DNA from: Cytospora piceicola
Lineage: Eukaryota; Ascomycota; Sordariomycetes; Diaporthales; Cytosporaceae
Reading direction: 5' to 3'
NCBI GenBank assembly: GCA_023375675.1
Contig: JALQBC010000052.1
Location: 62,960-126,959, forward strand
Length of the DNA stretch: 64,000 nucleotides
Both the position numbers and the translations under genes were made by a program. A model generated the notes under the pieces. It searched no databases. It had not been told where the DNA came from and saw only the letters and a list, made by a program, of their open reading frames with translations. Below, piece after piece: positions 1-11,324 of the stretch. Every line of letters starts with the position of its first letter. Position 1 is the first letter of the stretch.

Positions 1-2012
1 TTACCCATGGAAGCCGCGGATATCCGGGTCGCTTGTACCATCCGCGTCAGCATGCAGATGATCCTCCAGTCCCCTGTCTACTATCATGTGGAGTAACAGC
101 AGCGTTTCACGGTGCGTATCGTCACGGGACAAAAGAGATGATCCCATCGCAACGCTACCTGTATGACACTGTTACCTAACACTTCGGGTCTGATATTATT
201 CCATTTGTCCAAACCGTCTTGAGCAGGCGCTTTGTGTCCCAACGCCGGTATCAACCACAAGCCCAGGTTTCTGAAGCCCTCTGGAGTGGAGCCGCTATGA
301 GCTGCACTCGCGGTCACAGGAGGAGGGGGTGTACGGATCCGTATGCAGACGACAACTCGAAATTCCTTGGATCTCAACCATATTGCCAATAACTGGTCAG
401 CCTCCATCCATCTATCGTTCCAGCCATCCAATGGGCGACATTGCTTGACACATTGAAACACGCAAGCTTTGACTTTGGATTTGCTATCATGTCCAAAGAG
501 GGGATGGGCCTTGTGTCCTGAGAGGTGCTCAGCTGCCAGCACCTGTCGCATTTCAGGGGTTCGACGCAAGGCTGTCTCGCCATCTGCATGGAAGCACCTC
601 AAAGGCCTTCCATATCCATATGCAGTCGGTGCCAGGTCGCCCAAATTGGATGGCCGGGGCAAAATCCTGCATGAGGTAGCTCTAATTCCGACCACCGCGT
701 GACCAGCCCCTCGTCGAATCGTGTTCAACACCTTGGCCGAACAGGGGAACAGGTTCCTCTCCCCAATGCGACTATTTCTCCAGCTCCTTTTACTGTCACC
801 TTGCTCTATCATGGCCCAGTCCGACTTGGCGGTCAAAATGTCAGAATTTTTAGTAAAACCCTGATTCTTTCCTTGGTATACTCATTTTCTTATATCTTTC
901 TTCTTTATCGGTGAAGGGGGGTTTTCGACTTTCGCAGTGTTGTATCTGTTCAGTACGGAGCTGTCACCTTGGGCGGGACTTGACGAGCAGCGTCAATATT
1001 ACACCATTCGAGGTTCATCGGTAACCAACAGCTTCAGGAAGTGAGCTGACGGAATTATCGTTCGCTATAGGTAAAGTCAAGATATTTCAACCGCGTGGTC
1101 CATGTACCCTACAAGGATCACCACGCTGACCTGTAAGCCTCGACTACAGCTTCTCCGCCTTCCGCACCCTCACCCACCTGTCCGGACCACTCACACTCCC
1201 TCCTTTTGCCCCCGACTTTCTTTACTATAGTACTTGTTACATCCTATATGCTGGGAACCTACATATATACATGCAACTTCTCCAGATTTTCGCATGCTTA
1301 TTTCACGTGCATGACACCTGTGGCCGCATTCACCCTTGTCTATTGCGTTAGTCTCCTGTTAGAGGAAAAGAAGAGACACCCCTTCCACCTTTAACCGTTT
1401 TCTCCCTTATTCATTTCTTGGCGACTGATACTTCTGCTGTCCCTCCATCCTCCATCCCTTCCAGCTTCGGGCCCCCAATGGTCAAAAGTTGGCATGTCTT
1501 GATATTCCTGGTCCTGACTTACACACCTTCGGAGGGCACCGAGCAAGACAAAAGGAATCTAACTGGGCCTTGGCCAGAATTTTTGCGCACCTGACATCTT
1601 TGCTCAAGCTGCATGTTAAAGGTTAGTCGGAACTCTATCCACCGTCGGCCTGCTCCCCTTAACATCATCTTCCCTTGAATAGGGCCTCCGGAATTGTACG
1701 TTCCCGTCGTCATCTTTCTCAGCAACAACATAGGGAACATATGCCGTCATGATGGACTGTCAGCCGTAACCGATTGTGGGCATGCTTCAGAATCATGTTG
1801 AGTCAGCCATCGAAACACTCAGCAATACTTTGCGAATCATCAGTCTGACCAGACGGGCGAAGCGGATTGGCCTGGTGATCGTCCAGGCACTGTGCGACGG
1901 CACCAGACGTGTTGGGAAGGCGAAAGGGTAGAGGGTTGGGGGCTCAGGAGCCAAGCAGTCCGAGGAGACGTACTCGGTGCGGCTTTGGGAGGTCTCTTCT
2001 TGAGCCTGAAGG
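1..2012. other. Intergenic stretch, no supported gene
   Basis: I see no recognisable protein family here. The longest open frame is on the minus strand at 84-836 (250 codons). Its translation has scattered Cys, Trp and Arg, no domain and no signal peptide, and resembles antisense noise, so I do not call it. A pyrimidine-rich stretch at about 1190-1470 could be the promoter or leader of the gene that starts near 2013. Confidence 0.5.
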
Positions 2013-3431
2013 ATGGCTTTGTCCATCCATCGCCTGGATCAGAACTCTTTCCACGATATTAAACACCTCCCCGGCCAGAACAGAGTCGACGCAGCGCCGC
2101 CAGTCTCACTGGGTTATCACAGCAGATCCTTGGAGGCTAACCAGCCGTCAAGACAGACATCAAGGATGGCAATACATGCCGACTTCCATGGCCTCTATGA
2201 CCATGTCTTTGAGAAGGCGCCACGCTCCAGGGATCAACACCCTATGCTATCGCCCACAACTTCTCCCACATCACAGATCTCGACAATCTTGCCGAGCACG
2301 TCATGTGCGGCTGCGTCAATATCACCGTCGCCGCGACTTTCATCACAGCGGCACGAATTTGACACGTTCACGGCGCCAGAACGATCCGCCGAATTCTGCC
2401 GGACAGCGTCTAAAAGAAGAAGAGCCATACACGATGTCGATGGCCCTCACACCGGAGCCCTTGGCTGCAAAAAGCGCCGCCTACGCCGTGACCTGATCAC
2501 CTCAAGGCTATCACGCCCGTTCTCATCCCCAGCCACCCATATCCTGAACAGGGAAGCCGCAGCGGGAGGCAAGCGCTTTCTGAAAATGGCCGCCGCCGCC
2601 GCTGCCAGCAAGGTCACTTCCGTGGTCATCCCGACACCCCCTCCGACCGACTGGGACTTGGGAGCGAAGGTGGCAGCCGCACAGGTTGCCACTGTAATTC
2701 CTGCGAACAACATCCATCCCCTCGCACCGGCGGAGATGGTCCGCAGAGCAGCCATCATGAACCGTTTCCGAATAAGGGTGTGCGACGAGGCCAGGCAACG
2801 AGGAGACAGGACTGATCTCGAGTTGACAGCCAGTGCCGCACTATTGCGAGTGAGCACCGGACTGCACGGCGTGGGGTTCGTTGCAGATCCAAGGGCATCG
2901 CAATGGCGTGGGACGGCGGCCTCTCGACAGGTTCCGCAGTCGCAACAGACATCGTCGACGTCCAAACCCACGACTTCCACCTCGAAGGGGTCCACAGCCC
3001 CACCGGCTGTCGGCCGCCCTGCGTATCCTCGACCGCCGTCTCATACCAACAAGTGCGCCCGCCCGTCGCCACCACGGAGTCCCTCAAAGGCGGCAGGGCC
3101 TCTGGACCGAGGCTGTCCCGCCCCACGGCTGAGGCCCGTCCGGAGCCCGGAGCCGCCCTCCGTGCGGACCCAGGGAACCGAGTCGGCCGGTGACGATGAC
3201 CAGTTGAGCTTTTCGGCCACCGACTACAGTGACGACTTTGCGGATCCAAATGACGAGATATACACTGATTTCAGCATCATTTTCGGCAGTTCTGGCAATG
3301 GTGGAGGAGATGGTGCAGAGGAGGACGGAGCGGATAACGAGCGAGGCTCTATGGAGGATAACAGCAAGGACAGTGAGCATTTCGAAGATTATATGGATGA
3401 CTTGGATGGTATCCCATGGGATGCAAGATGA
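2013..3431 (+). CDS. Conserved fungal protein of unknown function, 472 aa
   Basis: This is a single open frame of 472 codons. I recognise no enzymatic domain. The most family-like part is a basic block at about residues 133-190: a KRRR cluster, then a KKRRLRRDLITSRLSRPFS-type stretch leading to ATHILNRE and an Ala-rich KMAAAAAA run. Proteins with this KRRLR/TSRLS/HILNRE block are, as far as I recall, widespread and uncharacterised in filamentous ascomycetes. The rest is low complexity: a Ser/Thr/Pro-rich middle and an acidic C-terminus rich in Asp, Glu and Gly ending in a DYMDDLDGIPWDAR tail. Basic clusters suggest a nuclear protein, which is inference. The true start could be Met52 (2166) or Met77 (2241), because the first 50 residues look less constrained. 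Confidence 0.75.
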   Translation: MALSIHRLDQNSFHDIKHLPGQNRVDAAPPVSLGYHSRSLEANQPSRQTSRMAIHADFHGLYDHVFEKAPRSRDQHPMLSPTTSPTSQISTILPSTSCAAASISPSPRLSSQRHEFDTFTAPERSAEFCRTASKRRRAIHDVDGPHTGALGCKKRRLRRDLITSRLSRPFSSPATHILNREAAAGGKRFLKMAAAAAASKVTSVVIPTPPPTDWDLGAKVAAAQVATVIPANNIHPLAPAEMVRRAAIMNRFRIRVCDEARQRGDRTDLELTASAALLRVSTGLHGVGFVADPRASQWRGTAASRQVPQSQQTSSTSKPTTSTSKGSTAPPAVGRPAYPRPPSHTNKCARPSPPRSPSKAAGPLDRGCPAPRLRPVRSPEPPSVRTQGTESAGDDDQLSFSATDYSDDFADPNDEIYTDFSIIFGSSGNGGGDGAEEDGADNERGSMEDNSKDSEHFEDYMDDLDGIPWDAR

Positions 3432-4757
3432 GGGTCCTGTCTTCGTTCATTTCAGCCTCCACGTACGTATTCATACTTGTGTATGTAAAATCGAGAAATA
3501 CTTTGATAGCATCTTGGGTGGACCAAACATATGGCACTGGAGTGTATGGGTATTCCCATTACTTTAATATCGACGTTGGTATGAAGGACTGAAAGGGTGC
3601 ATAGGAAGGGAAAATCACCAAGGGTAGGTTGAAGCATGTATGCCAACAGTCCATTCTCGATATCTCGCTGCTGCCCTGAATATATCTGGTTCGGAGCTAC
3701 TGGTCGTTCATCATACAGAAGTCATACCAAGTCAATGTCACATCATCAAATGGCCATGAGAAGTATGCCCCGCGGCAGGATATGTGTTTGAGTATGTGTT
3801 CAAGTATGGGCATTTGCAGCCCACTCGTAGCTCCATTGCCCAACCTTGCCAGTCAGTCCTTCTGCAAATACGGCTGGCTCAAGCAATATTGCAAGGGTGG
3901 AATCAACGTCCCTCTCCAGCCCTCCTATGTAGGGGAGACAGGGCGCAGCCTCGAATTGCGGCAATTGTCTTGTCTCTAGGATCAGCCAAGCCTCGAAGCG
4001 TCTGCAGATAAGATGAGGCCCCAAATGACGCCAAAGTCACCATCACCACTCATCAGAAACAGCCTCCAAATAGACACAGCACAAGCTGCATCATATAACC
4101 ACAACAAAAAACATAGACTGAACAAAAAAGAAACAAAAAAAAAAACTGTACACGTTCTTATGGCGTCTTATAGGTATTCCGTTAAGAATTCCATGACCAG
4201 CACGGAGGTCCAGAACCCAAAGGTCTAACTTCTGACGAAGTTGAATGCGGGTTTACTCAGTGACCTGCCAGACCGGGGAGGTGCTTCCTAGGGCACCCAT
4301 CATAGAACCAAACTCGCGGTGTGAACCGCTGCGCCAACAACCCCCAACCTTGATAAAGGCCGAGCGGCGACGCCTTATAAGGACAGGATGGTAGCTGGGG
4401 TGGGGCGGGGTGGAATTGCGGTGCTGCATCCCATGGGCCTCCAGGTGCCATAGAAGGGGGAGTACGTACCTAGGTAGGCCCGGGGAACCCCTTATCACGA
4501 AGCTGCAGTGAGCTTTCCAGCTATTCTCTCAGCACGTTGCCAGCCTGAAGCTTCGTAGCGGCCCTCTCTACGCCTGACCTCAGCTTGCAGTCTTCCACCA
4601 CCAGTCTCCAGACACACCAGTCTCCTCCTCGATGGTGTTCTCGAACTGCAACACTCGATTGAATCTCGGCAACCTTCATCCTCACAGCCAAGATTGCTCA
4701 AACCCCATGCACCCAACCCAGCAACATTTGCCACGTTGGTAACGTATCACACCCAAC
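3432..4757. other. Intergenic stretch
   Basis: Nothing here is recognisable as a gene. It holds an A-rich run at about 4100-4150 and one copy of the palindrome ACCTAGGT at 4468-4475. The pyrimidine-rich part at about 4560-4750 probably serves as promoter and 5' leader for the gene starting at 4758. Confidence 0.5.
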
Positions 4758-5284
4758 ATGGCGTCTCGCATCAATCGGAAAAGCAACATGTTCGGCGTCG
4801 ACCTTGACGAGTTGTCCTTTTGGATTCTGGGACGCGATACAGCCGGCGACTTCATCCCCACTCCTGACATCGACCTGGCGGCCATCACAGCTACACTTGC
4901 GGCTGGACCTAGTCCTGGATACTCTTACACTGGCGCTGCCAGTCTTGCTTTGAACCACAGGCGCAGTCCTCGCCTCCGAAAGATGCGGCCTCATCGGTAT
5001 GTTTTCACTTCTGTCTCGCTCCACCACCAACACCTTTGACTGACTGGACTTTCAGGGAGGAGCACGTCAAGCGGTTGAGAATTTCATCAGACCCTTTCGG
5101 TAACCAAGACACCAAGATTCCACCCTATGCGGTCAACCAACCAACCCAGCAGCAGCAGCCACTGGCTACCGATGCGAGAGCCGGTCAGACCGTTAAGCCT
5201 GGGCATGGGTTCTTCAGCCGGCTATGCTGGGCAATGGGGATGATGATGAGGGAGATACTCTTTGGTAATGAGAGCCATTCGTGA
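4758..5284 (+). CDS. Small two-exon protein of unknown function, about 155 aa
   Basis: I propose exons 4758-4996 and 5056-5284. The donor is GTATGT at 4997, the acceptor TTTCAG ends at 5055, and the intron is 59 nt. The splice restores an Arg codon and reads MRPHR into REEHVKRLRISSD. The predicted protein starts MASRINRKSNMFGVDLDEL, has an Ala/Gly-rich middle, a basic HRRSPRLRKMRPHR patch and a Gln-rich stretch (NQPTQQQQ). Its C-terminus is mildly hydrophobic (FFSRLCWAMGMMMREILFG). I do not recognise the family. The clean splice and a start 20 bases after a pyrimidine-rich leader argue that it is real. Confidence 0.6.
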
Positions 5285-6102
5285 TGCACACAAGAGGTCC
5301 CAGGATCACCGACTGTTGGGTAGAATTGTCAGAGATGGACGGACGAACAAGTGGATAATAGGTGTAATCGTACATGAAAGTTGAGGGTACTCTGGAACTT
5401 GGAATGCAGCATTTGGCATCAAGGCGCTTCTTCCTGTTAGGCTGGAGAGAGACAACAAGACCGGGCGAGGAACATCACAAGGTACGACCGCCCACTTGAG
5501 CAGATCCAGCGAAACCATTCCATTAGCCATGTTCTTCCTGCGTGACTCGAGATGTTTATTGGATGTCTCTGTAATCATCTTTGCACCGTGATATCCTTTG
5601 GTCCCGGCATCTGGCAGGCAGGCAGCTCAAACATGAAACATGAAAAGGACTTCATTCAGTAAAGGCCAGTCTCCGGTATTAGTATAACGAGCGAGAGCTG
5701 ATTGAAGCAACTATATCATGTTAGTCAGAGCAAGGCATACGATTGACATCTGCGGTGCATGTTGTCATGATGGTGGAGGTGATGCGGAAAGAAAACAAAC
5801 AAAGATAATGTAGGAGAGGACGTTGAGGACGATGGGGGCCACGTGACAAGTCATGTGCTACCCGAGATTATAATGAGCTAGTCCGGAACAGGAAAGGACC
5901 TCTGGGATTGCAGTGAAAGACGGTTCGTCAAATCATAGCCAAGCGAATCAGCCCATCCCGAAATCCCTCTTTCCTCCTAGCTCAGCTCTGCCTTGACGAA
6001 ACCTTGTCAAATCACTACTTGCCTACCACCACCACCACCACCAACACCAAGGCTTGAGGAACCCCATCTCCACTCACCTTATATCCACACCCGACCGCCG
6101 CA
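5285..6102. other. Intergenic stretch and COX4 promoter region
   Basis: No gene is supported here. The last 100 bases contain a CCACCACCACCACCACC microsatellite (about 6026-6046) in a pyrimidine-rich leader just upstream of the COX4 start codon. The GGCCACGTGACAAG stretch at about 5837-5850 contains a CACGTG E-box palindrome, a plausible bHLH or Cbf1-type site for the respiratory gene. That role is inference from the motif alone. Confidence 0.4.
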
Positions 6103-7054
6103 ATGTTTTTGCAACGCTCCGCCGTCGCCGTCGCCCGCCGGGCTGCCGTCGCGCCCGCCCTGTCCCGAGGCTTCGCTACCTCCGTGATCCGCCGTGAGTT
6201 TGTTCTGCGAACCAGCTCCTCCTGCCAATTGGGGCCCCCCCTTGCGTCATACCGTGCCGGCGGTGATAGGATGGCAATACCTCATACCATTAGGGGGGGG
6301 GATGACTCTATAGTGACTAGACCTCGGTGACATAGACTGACACGATTGTTATAGGGAGCGCCGCCCCCAACAACAGCTCTCCCGCCAAGTCCGAGAAGCC
6401 CTCGCAGAAGCTGTCTGGTACGCCACCGCGAATTCCCCTCGTCCGATACGCAGCCGATATCGCCCAATTGGGTCGCCAGTGTCGCAGAACAACGTCGCGG
6501 ACCACCCATTGGGCATGGGGGGATAGATATGCTGACTGACGCATGATATATAGACGTCAAGAGCGCTGCCGACCTCCTGGGACCCGGTGCCCAGCCTGGT
6601 ACCGTCCCCACCGACCTCGAGCAGGCCACCGGTCAAGAGCGTCTGGAGATTCTCGGAAAGATGGAGGGTGTCGACATCTTCGACATGAGGCCCCTGGATG
6701 CCTCCCGGAAAGGAACATTGCAGGACCCCATCATGGTCCGCTCCGCCGGTGACGAGCAGTACGCCGGTTGCACCGGCTACCCCGTCGACTCCCACGGAGT
6801 CATCTGGCTGACCGTACGTCTTACAATGTCGAAGAGACCGGTACTTGTGGGAGGTATCGAGATACTGACAGGATCTGCTGTTCTAGATCACCCGCGACCG
6901 CCCCGTCGAGCGATGCCCCGAGTGCGGCAGCGTCTACAAGATGGAGTACCTCGGTCCCCAGGACCACGGCCACGACCACGACCACGGTCACGACCACCAC
7001 GGATTCGAGGAGCCCAAGAACTTCTCCAACTTCGTCAAGCCCGACTACTGGTAA
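6103..7054 (+). CDS. COX4: Cytochrome c oxidase subunit IV (COX4; COX5B family), mitochondrial
   Basis: This is a zinc-binding peripheral subunit of respiratory complex IV on the matrix side of the inner membrane. Four exons: 6103-6193, 6355-6417, 6554-6813 and 6887-7054, with GTGAGT, GTACGC and GTACGT donors; phases close exactly, giving 193 aa. The N-terminus (MFLQRSAVAVARRAAVAPAL) is an Arg/Ala-rich, acid-free mitochondrial targeting sequence. The core ATGQERLEILGKMEG, the D-M-R-P-L-D stretch, and the metal-site pieces C-TGYPVDSHGVIW and CPECGSVYKMEYLG are diagnostic of the family. The tail after CPECG carries a His/Asp-rich HGHDHDHGHDHHG run, then EEPKNFSNFVKPDYW. Expression should follow that of other nuclear OXPHOS genes. 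The call is firm; the 5' intron edges are the least certain part. Confidence 0.95.
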
Positions 7055-7567
7055 ATCCGCTGAGGACAACGGGATGACGTGGGTTCTTGGATGACACAAT
7101 ACACCACCTTCACGACGGGAATTCATAGAACTATGGCGAGATGAGCGATCTTGGGACTTGGGAGGATATCACAGGCCAGTGATGAAGGCTGGCCCTGTAG
7201 AATAGTTGGGCGGGAGCTGTATAGAAGTCGACTTCTTTTGTCAACAAACACCCTGTGGCTTGTGTCCATGTTGTGATTTGATGGCATGGTTCCCCCCCTC
7301 CGCAAACGGTTTGATCTCCCCTATGAACCTTGAAGACACCTCGCTCCTGCTTGCTGTCGGGGTCCATTCCCCTTCCCTCCCCCCCTCCACCTCTCCCCGA
7401 AGCGAGTTCTTGCGCGGCCGGAGTTAGTATGTTGGGCTGAGATGCAAAACCGTCAGGAGTGCCTCATGCGGCCCTCGAGGCTGAACTTCTACTCTATGAA
7501 AGACGGTTTCGCCTCGTGCCATGTGAATCGTGTAATAAGCCAACCTGCGGGGATTGGTCCATCGACC
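7055..7567. other. Convergent 3' intergenic region
   Basis: This lies between the stop codons of COX4 (plus strand) and the DUF4604 gene (minus strand), so it should hold both 3' UTRs and terminators. I see a pyrimidine-rich patch at about 7367-7400 but no gene. Confidence 0.5.
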
Positions 7568-8143
7568 TCAGTCTCCGTCGTCATCGCCAAAGCTGAGCTT
7601 TATCTTCTTGGCCTTCTTTTTGCCCTTGGCCGGCGCCTTGCTCTTCTCCTCGGCGCCCTTCTTCACCAGCCTCGCCAAGTCCCCCTTCCCTTCTGTAGCT
7701 GCCTTATACTCAGCAACGCTGTCGTTCCCCCCCTCGTCCTCAGCATCAGCACCGACGACCTTGCCAGCCTTCCTCTTCTTCGACGCGCCAATGGCAGCAA
7801 CCCTCTCCTCCTTGTCCGCATCCTGTGTCTCCTCCCCTCCCCCCTCCCCCTTCTTGTCCGCAGCACCCTCCTCCCCGGGTATTGCCCCCCTCCCCTCCTC
7901 CTCCTTGACCGTCCCGTCCACCCCGAGCCTCATGCCCTGCACGACATTCCCCTCGTCGTCCACGATCACCGGCGCGTCCTCGGCCTCCTCGCTCGCGGAC
8001 CGCGTCTTGGCCGCCCGTCGGCGCGAGGCGAGGATGGGGTCCGGCGACTCGGCGTCGGCGAGGTGCTGGCCCTTCAGGCGGGCCAGGAAGGGCGGGAGGG
8101 TCGAGTCGTAGTGGAGGTTCTTGCCGGTGATCTTCTGCGACAT
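7568..8143 (-). CDS. DUF4604-domain protein, 191 aa
   Basis: A single exon on the minus strand encodes a small, highly charged protein. I chose the start at 8143 because the sequence from there (MSQKITGKNLHYDSTLPPFL) matches the conserved N-terminus of fungal DUF4604 proteins, whereas 46 upstream in-frame residues look like leader. After the N-terminal motif there is ARLKGQHLADAESPDPILASRRR, a VDDEGNVV stretch, Glu/Gly-rich low complexity, two Lys-rich clusters (KKRKAGK and KGKKKAKKIKL) and a terminal SFGDDDGD. The family's function is unknown. The Lys-rich clusters suggest a nuclear or nucleolar location, which is inference. It converges on COX4. Confidence 0.88.
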   Translation of the reverse strand: MSQKITGKNLHYDSTLPPFLARLKGQHLADAESPDPILASRRRAAKTRSASEEAEDAPVIVDDEGNVVQGMRLGVDGTVKEEEGRGAIPGEEGAADKKGEGGGEETQDADKEERVAAIGASKKRKAGKVVGADAEDEGGNDSVAEYKAATEGKGDLARLVKKGAEEKSKAPAKGKKKAKKIKLSFGDDDGD

Positions 8144-9084
8144 GGTGCGTGTGTCGAGGTCTCGACGGGAGACGGGGGTGGTTTGCGCGGTTCGCTCCCG
8201 GTGGGAGGGAGGGACTGCCGCTTGGCTGAGGGCGGTCGGCAAGCTCTGTAACTGCCGAACAGGGCGATGCGATGGTTGCAATGGGACAGGAAAGGGCCGA
8301 GAAGATGGTGCAGCCAGTCAGTGTGCGAAAGGGTGTTGTTATTGTGGGTAGTCACCGTGTAGTGCTGGGAACCAATATCGAATCCCCGGCCGGAAGTTGT
8401 TAGGAGCATGGGAGCATGCACGCACGGGCCTGTCCACGGCCCCACCAAGTAGCACCGGCGCCGGCGCCGAAGATCGGCCCGTGAACCCAGTAGGTACCTC
8501 CAAGATGATGTTCAGTGTCTCCCAATTATTTCGGGCCAGAGTCGAGCTTCGAAGGCGGCATGGCGTGGCTCACGATAGAAATAGAAGTAACCCTCATTTT
8601 CCTCTTTGAAATTTCCCGGTAATTTGTTTGCATTCTCGTCTTTCCGAGAGTCTGCCTATTCGACTCACGCCTGCCTTCTTCGAAGGGTTCTCGCCTCGAC
8701 CACAGTCGATCAGCCTCTGGAGACTGTCCTGAATCCTCCATGAATCTACCAGCTCAAGGCTCAACCAGACATGAAGACCCTCGTATCGATTCGTTTCTTA
8801 TCACCAATGACCACAGCTGCCTTCTGGACCCAGTGGCAGATGCTGCTCTCTGCAGATTGGCGGTGATGGCGACGGGATGAACTCACGAGAGTCCACCGCG
8901 CCGATGTTCTCTACGGCGGACCTACACCATCGAAGAATCGCTGTTTGTCGTTTTGTCTTCTTCGCAACAAGGTACTGCCACAGCGGAGGAAAGCGCTCCG
9001 TCGTTCAAGACCAGCTTTTGGGCCAGAGCTCCTTCTCGGGCCCACAGGTGGTGCTCGATACTGCCCCTTTCGTTGAGATATACT
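8144..9084. other. Intergenic stretch, DUF4604 promoter side
   Basis: This lies upstream of the DUF4604 gene and downstream of the 623-aa orphan gene, both on the minus strand. No coding region is supported. A CACCGGCGCCGGCGCCG repeat at about 8453-8469 is a short GC-rich palindromic tract. Confidence 0.45.
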
Positions 9085-10956
9085 TCATGACTTCTTAGCT
9101 GGCGCGAGCATAAAGCTCAGTTTATCCAGCAGCGTCTCCAGGGGTAACTTCGCAAGTTCGTCATACGTCCTCACACCCCCGCCGCTCCTTGGCTCCAGAA
9201 CAGCCGGTCGCGTTACCGAATCCAACAAACTTATGGTTTCTGGGAGGGCTTCCTGGTCTGTCCTCTGAGAAATATCTCTTATCTTCTCTGACAAGCGTCG
9301 CACCTTGGCCTCTGTCCTCCGCTCGCCCGCCTTCATGGCCTGGTTCGCCAGCTTCTCCGACCTGGCCAACATTCGTCTCGAGATCGCTTTCGCGGCCCCG
9401 TGCGAGAGGAACGGGGCATGTATGTTCATCTTGAGAGCGATGTGCCCTATCTGGATGGAAGCTCTCTGGAACTCGAAGGACCGTTCAAGCTTTGGTCCGT
9501 CTTGCTGCCGAGGAACATGATTTACTTGTGTCACGGCTGCTCCAGACATCCGTGATTCCTGACCGTCCCTCACCCGACAGCAGCAACTGGGAACTTTGAC
9601 GGGATCAAGACCCATGGCCTCACACAGCAGGACCAGTGACCCATCGAGCGTTGCAACTAGCCTCTTACTCTGCTCCAAGCAATTTTCTATGGCCTGGTAG
9701 CCTCTTTGTGCACAATCCGTTCGGAGATCATAGCGGCGTTGTTCGTCCACCCATACAAAGGCAGCCCGACAGCGTCTGAACTCGTCTAGCCAGTCTAGCA
9801 GACTCTTGACTGCCCACTCCGCATCGTTGCAAACCCGGGCAACTTTGAAGAGCTGACGGGTCGTGAGCGGGTATACGCTCCCTGCAGAATCAAGATCTCC
9901 CCGGACGCAGTTGTCGTCCCTCGCTTCATCTACGGAAGCCCAATTCTCTCCCCCTGGGTTAGAACACAGCTGCGTGTGGATCTCCATCTGCTCCGTCGTC
10001 ATCCAGCTCAGATATCGCGCCGTCAGCTCCGGATGTAGCCTGTAGTTCCGCGCGTCGGACAGGTGGGGATAGATCTCCACAACGTAATGGAAGTCGCTTA
10101 GTGGCTGCCATATGTGTCGAACGTCCGCTTGGAGGGCCTTGTCCCAGTTCCTGACAATGCCATAACCCCCCCGCAAATGCGCAAAACAGACCCCCTTCCA
10201 TACCTGCCCGAGGTCCCAGTATGCTCTCTCGAAACCCTGCGTCCATGTCCTGCAAAACTTCTCACACCATTGCCTGAGCTTGGCGGCGGGAGGTGCCTCG
10301 GAGGGATCAGTGGACGTGGTGGATGAAACACTCTGGCTCCGGCTTCTGTTCGTCGATAAGCTGGGGCCTTGGATGCCGCTTCGACATGCTCCTATTGACC
10401 ATCGCCTCCGCCGTTGCTTTTGGGGTGAAGGCAGCATGGGAATCTGTATGTGGGGCTGCGAGCGGGTTCTACTCGATCCTGGACTGTCAAGGCCACAAAG
10501 TGATTGATGGTCGTCCTTACCGAACACTGGACACCAAATATCTTTGACTATAGGGTCGAGGGCACATATAAATGATGAGCTCAGGCATTTGTGCTCGCCG
10601 CTTGCCCTCGGTTGCAATTTCATCTCCTTTGCCCTCACCGCTTGGCGGTTTTCTGGGTTCTGCATCTCGGAGAGCTGATTATCATTCGCAATGGGTTCTG
10701 GGCGTTCAGACGCTATAGGTATGTATGATGAAAGCCTGCCCTGCTCGGCCACAGTGATATTAGCATTCCAGGGAGCAGTTGATCCCACCGGGTCGATGGG
10801 CTTGGACTTTTCCAAGTTGTGGTATGCCCAGCTCATGTCGCCGGCGATCGAACCCCGGGATGTTCTCCCGAAGTCCATGGCTGCATTAATAGGCTCGATA
10901 TCGAAGAGGCCTGGGTCAGGCCTCATCTTGGGAAAAGGATGTGCGGGCCCGAGCAT
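9085..10956 (-). CDS. Orphan protein of unknown function, 623 aa
   Basis: This intronless open frame of 624 codons is too long and too protein-like to be chance. I do not recognise a domain. Features seen: a disordered N-terminal third with a basic KQRRRRWSIGACRSG patch and a Ser-rich SRSQSVSSTTSTDPSE segment; then a Trp-rich, probably helical region from about residue 228 (RQWCEKFCRTWTQGFERAYWD, split as RQWCEKFCRTW and TQGFERAYWD); a WLDEFRRCRAAFVWVDEQRR helix; a CCCRVRDGQ cysteine cluster; and a basic C-terminal helix (KLANQAMKAGERRTEAKVRR). No signal peptide or membrane span is visible. It could be a lineage-restricted protein. The start codon is not independently supported and could lie further in. 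Confidence 0.65.
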   Translation of the reverse strand: MLGPAHPFPKMRPDPGLFDIEPINAAMDFGRTSRGSIAGDMSWAYHNLEKSKPIDPVGSTAPWNANITVAEQGRLSSYIPIASERPEPIANDNQLSEMQNPENRQAVRAKEMKLQPRASGEHKCLSSSFICALDPIVKDIWCPVFGKDDHQSLCGLDSPGSSRTRSQPHIQIPMLPSPQKQRRRRWSIGACRSGIQGPSLSTNRSRSQSVSSTTSTDPSEAPPAAKLRQWCEKFCRTWTQGFERAYWDLGQVWKGVCFAHLRGGYGIVRNWDKALQADVRHIWQPLSDFHYVVEIYPHLSDARNYRLHPELTARYLSWMTTEQMEIHTQLCSNPGGENWASVDEARDDNCVRGDLDSAGSVYPLTTRQLFKVARVCNDAEWAVKSLLDWLDEFRRCRAAFVWVDEQRRYDLRTDCAQRGYQAIENCLEQSKRLVATLDGSLVLLCEAMGLDPVKVPSCCCRVRDGQESRMSGAAVTQVNHVPRQQDGPKLERSFEFQRASIQIGHIALKMNIHAPFLSHGAAKAISRRMLARSEKLANQAMKAGERRTEAKVRRLSEKIRDISQRTDQEALPETISLLDSVTRPAVLEPRSGGGVRTYDELAKLPLETLLDKLSFMLAPAKKS

Positions 10957-11324
10957 TTTGCTGGGCTGCTGTGGCTGTAAGTACCGTGTGACCTTCTATA
11001 TCGTAGGAAGTCTGATAGTTGGCAAGGTAGGTCGTTTCAGGAGTAGAGTACAGCTGATCGTAGATTCAGTATCGACAATTCGACACAAAAGAGAATCGTT
11101 GTGTGGGCTTCAAGTCCCCATATTGGTACATGCTGAAAGCCGTCGGTTATCACCCGCCGGACAAGCTTCATCTTAGATCACACGGCCAATATAGTAGCGA
11201 CGGACTAATCACAGGCCACGAACTATTGAAGGCACTGATACAAGTCTCCATGGGCTTCTATAACACAAATAACGTGAGCTCATATACATGTCATGCCGGC
11301 TAGGACACAACCCCCCAACAGGCT
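10957..11324. other. Intergenic stretch, promoter of the orphan gene
   Basis: This short gap lies between the 5' end of the minus-strand orphan gene and the 3' end of the minus-strand dioxygenase gene. I see no gene or clear regulatory motif in it. Confidence 0.4.

Noticed and set aside
84..836. 250-codon open frame on the minus strand
   Set aside because: No family, no domain, erratic composition, and overlapping open frames on both strands. I could not support it.
7442..8251. 269-codon plus-strand frame rich in Leu/Arg/Gly
   Set aside because: It is the antisense shadow of the DUF4604 gene, whose own translation is clearly family-like.
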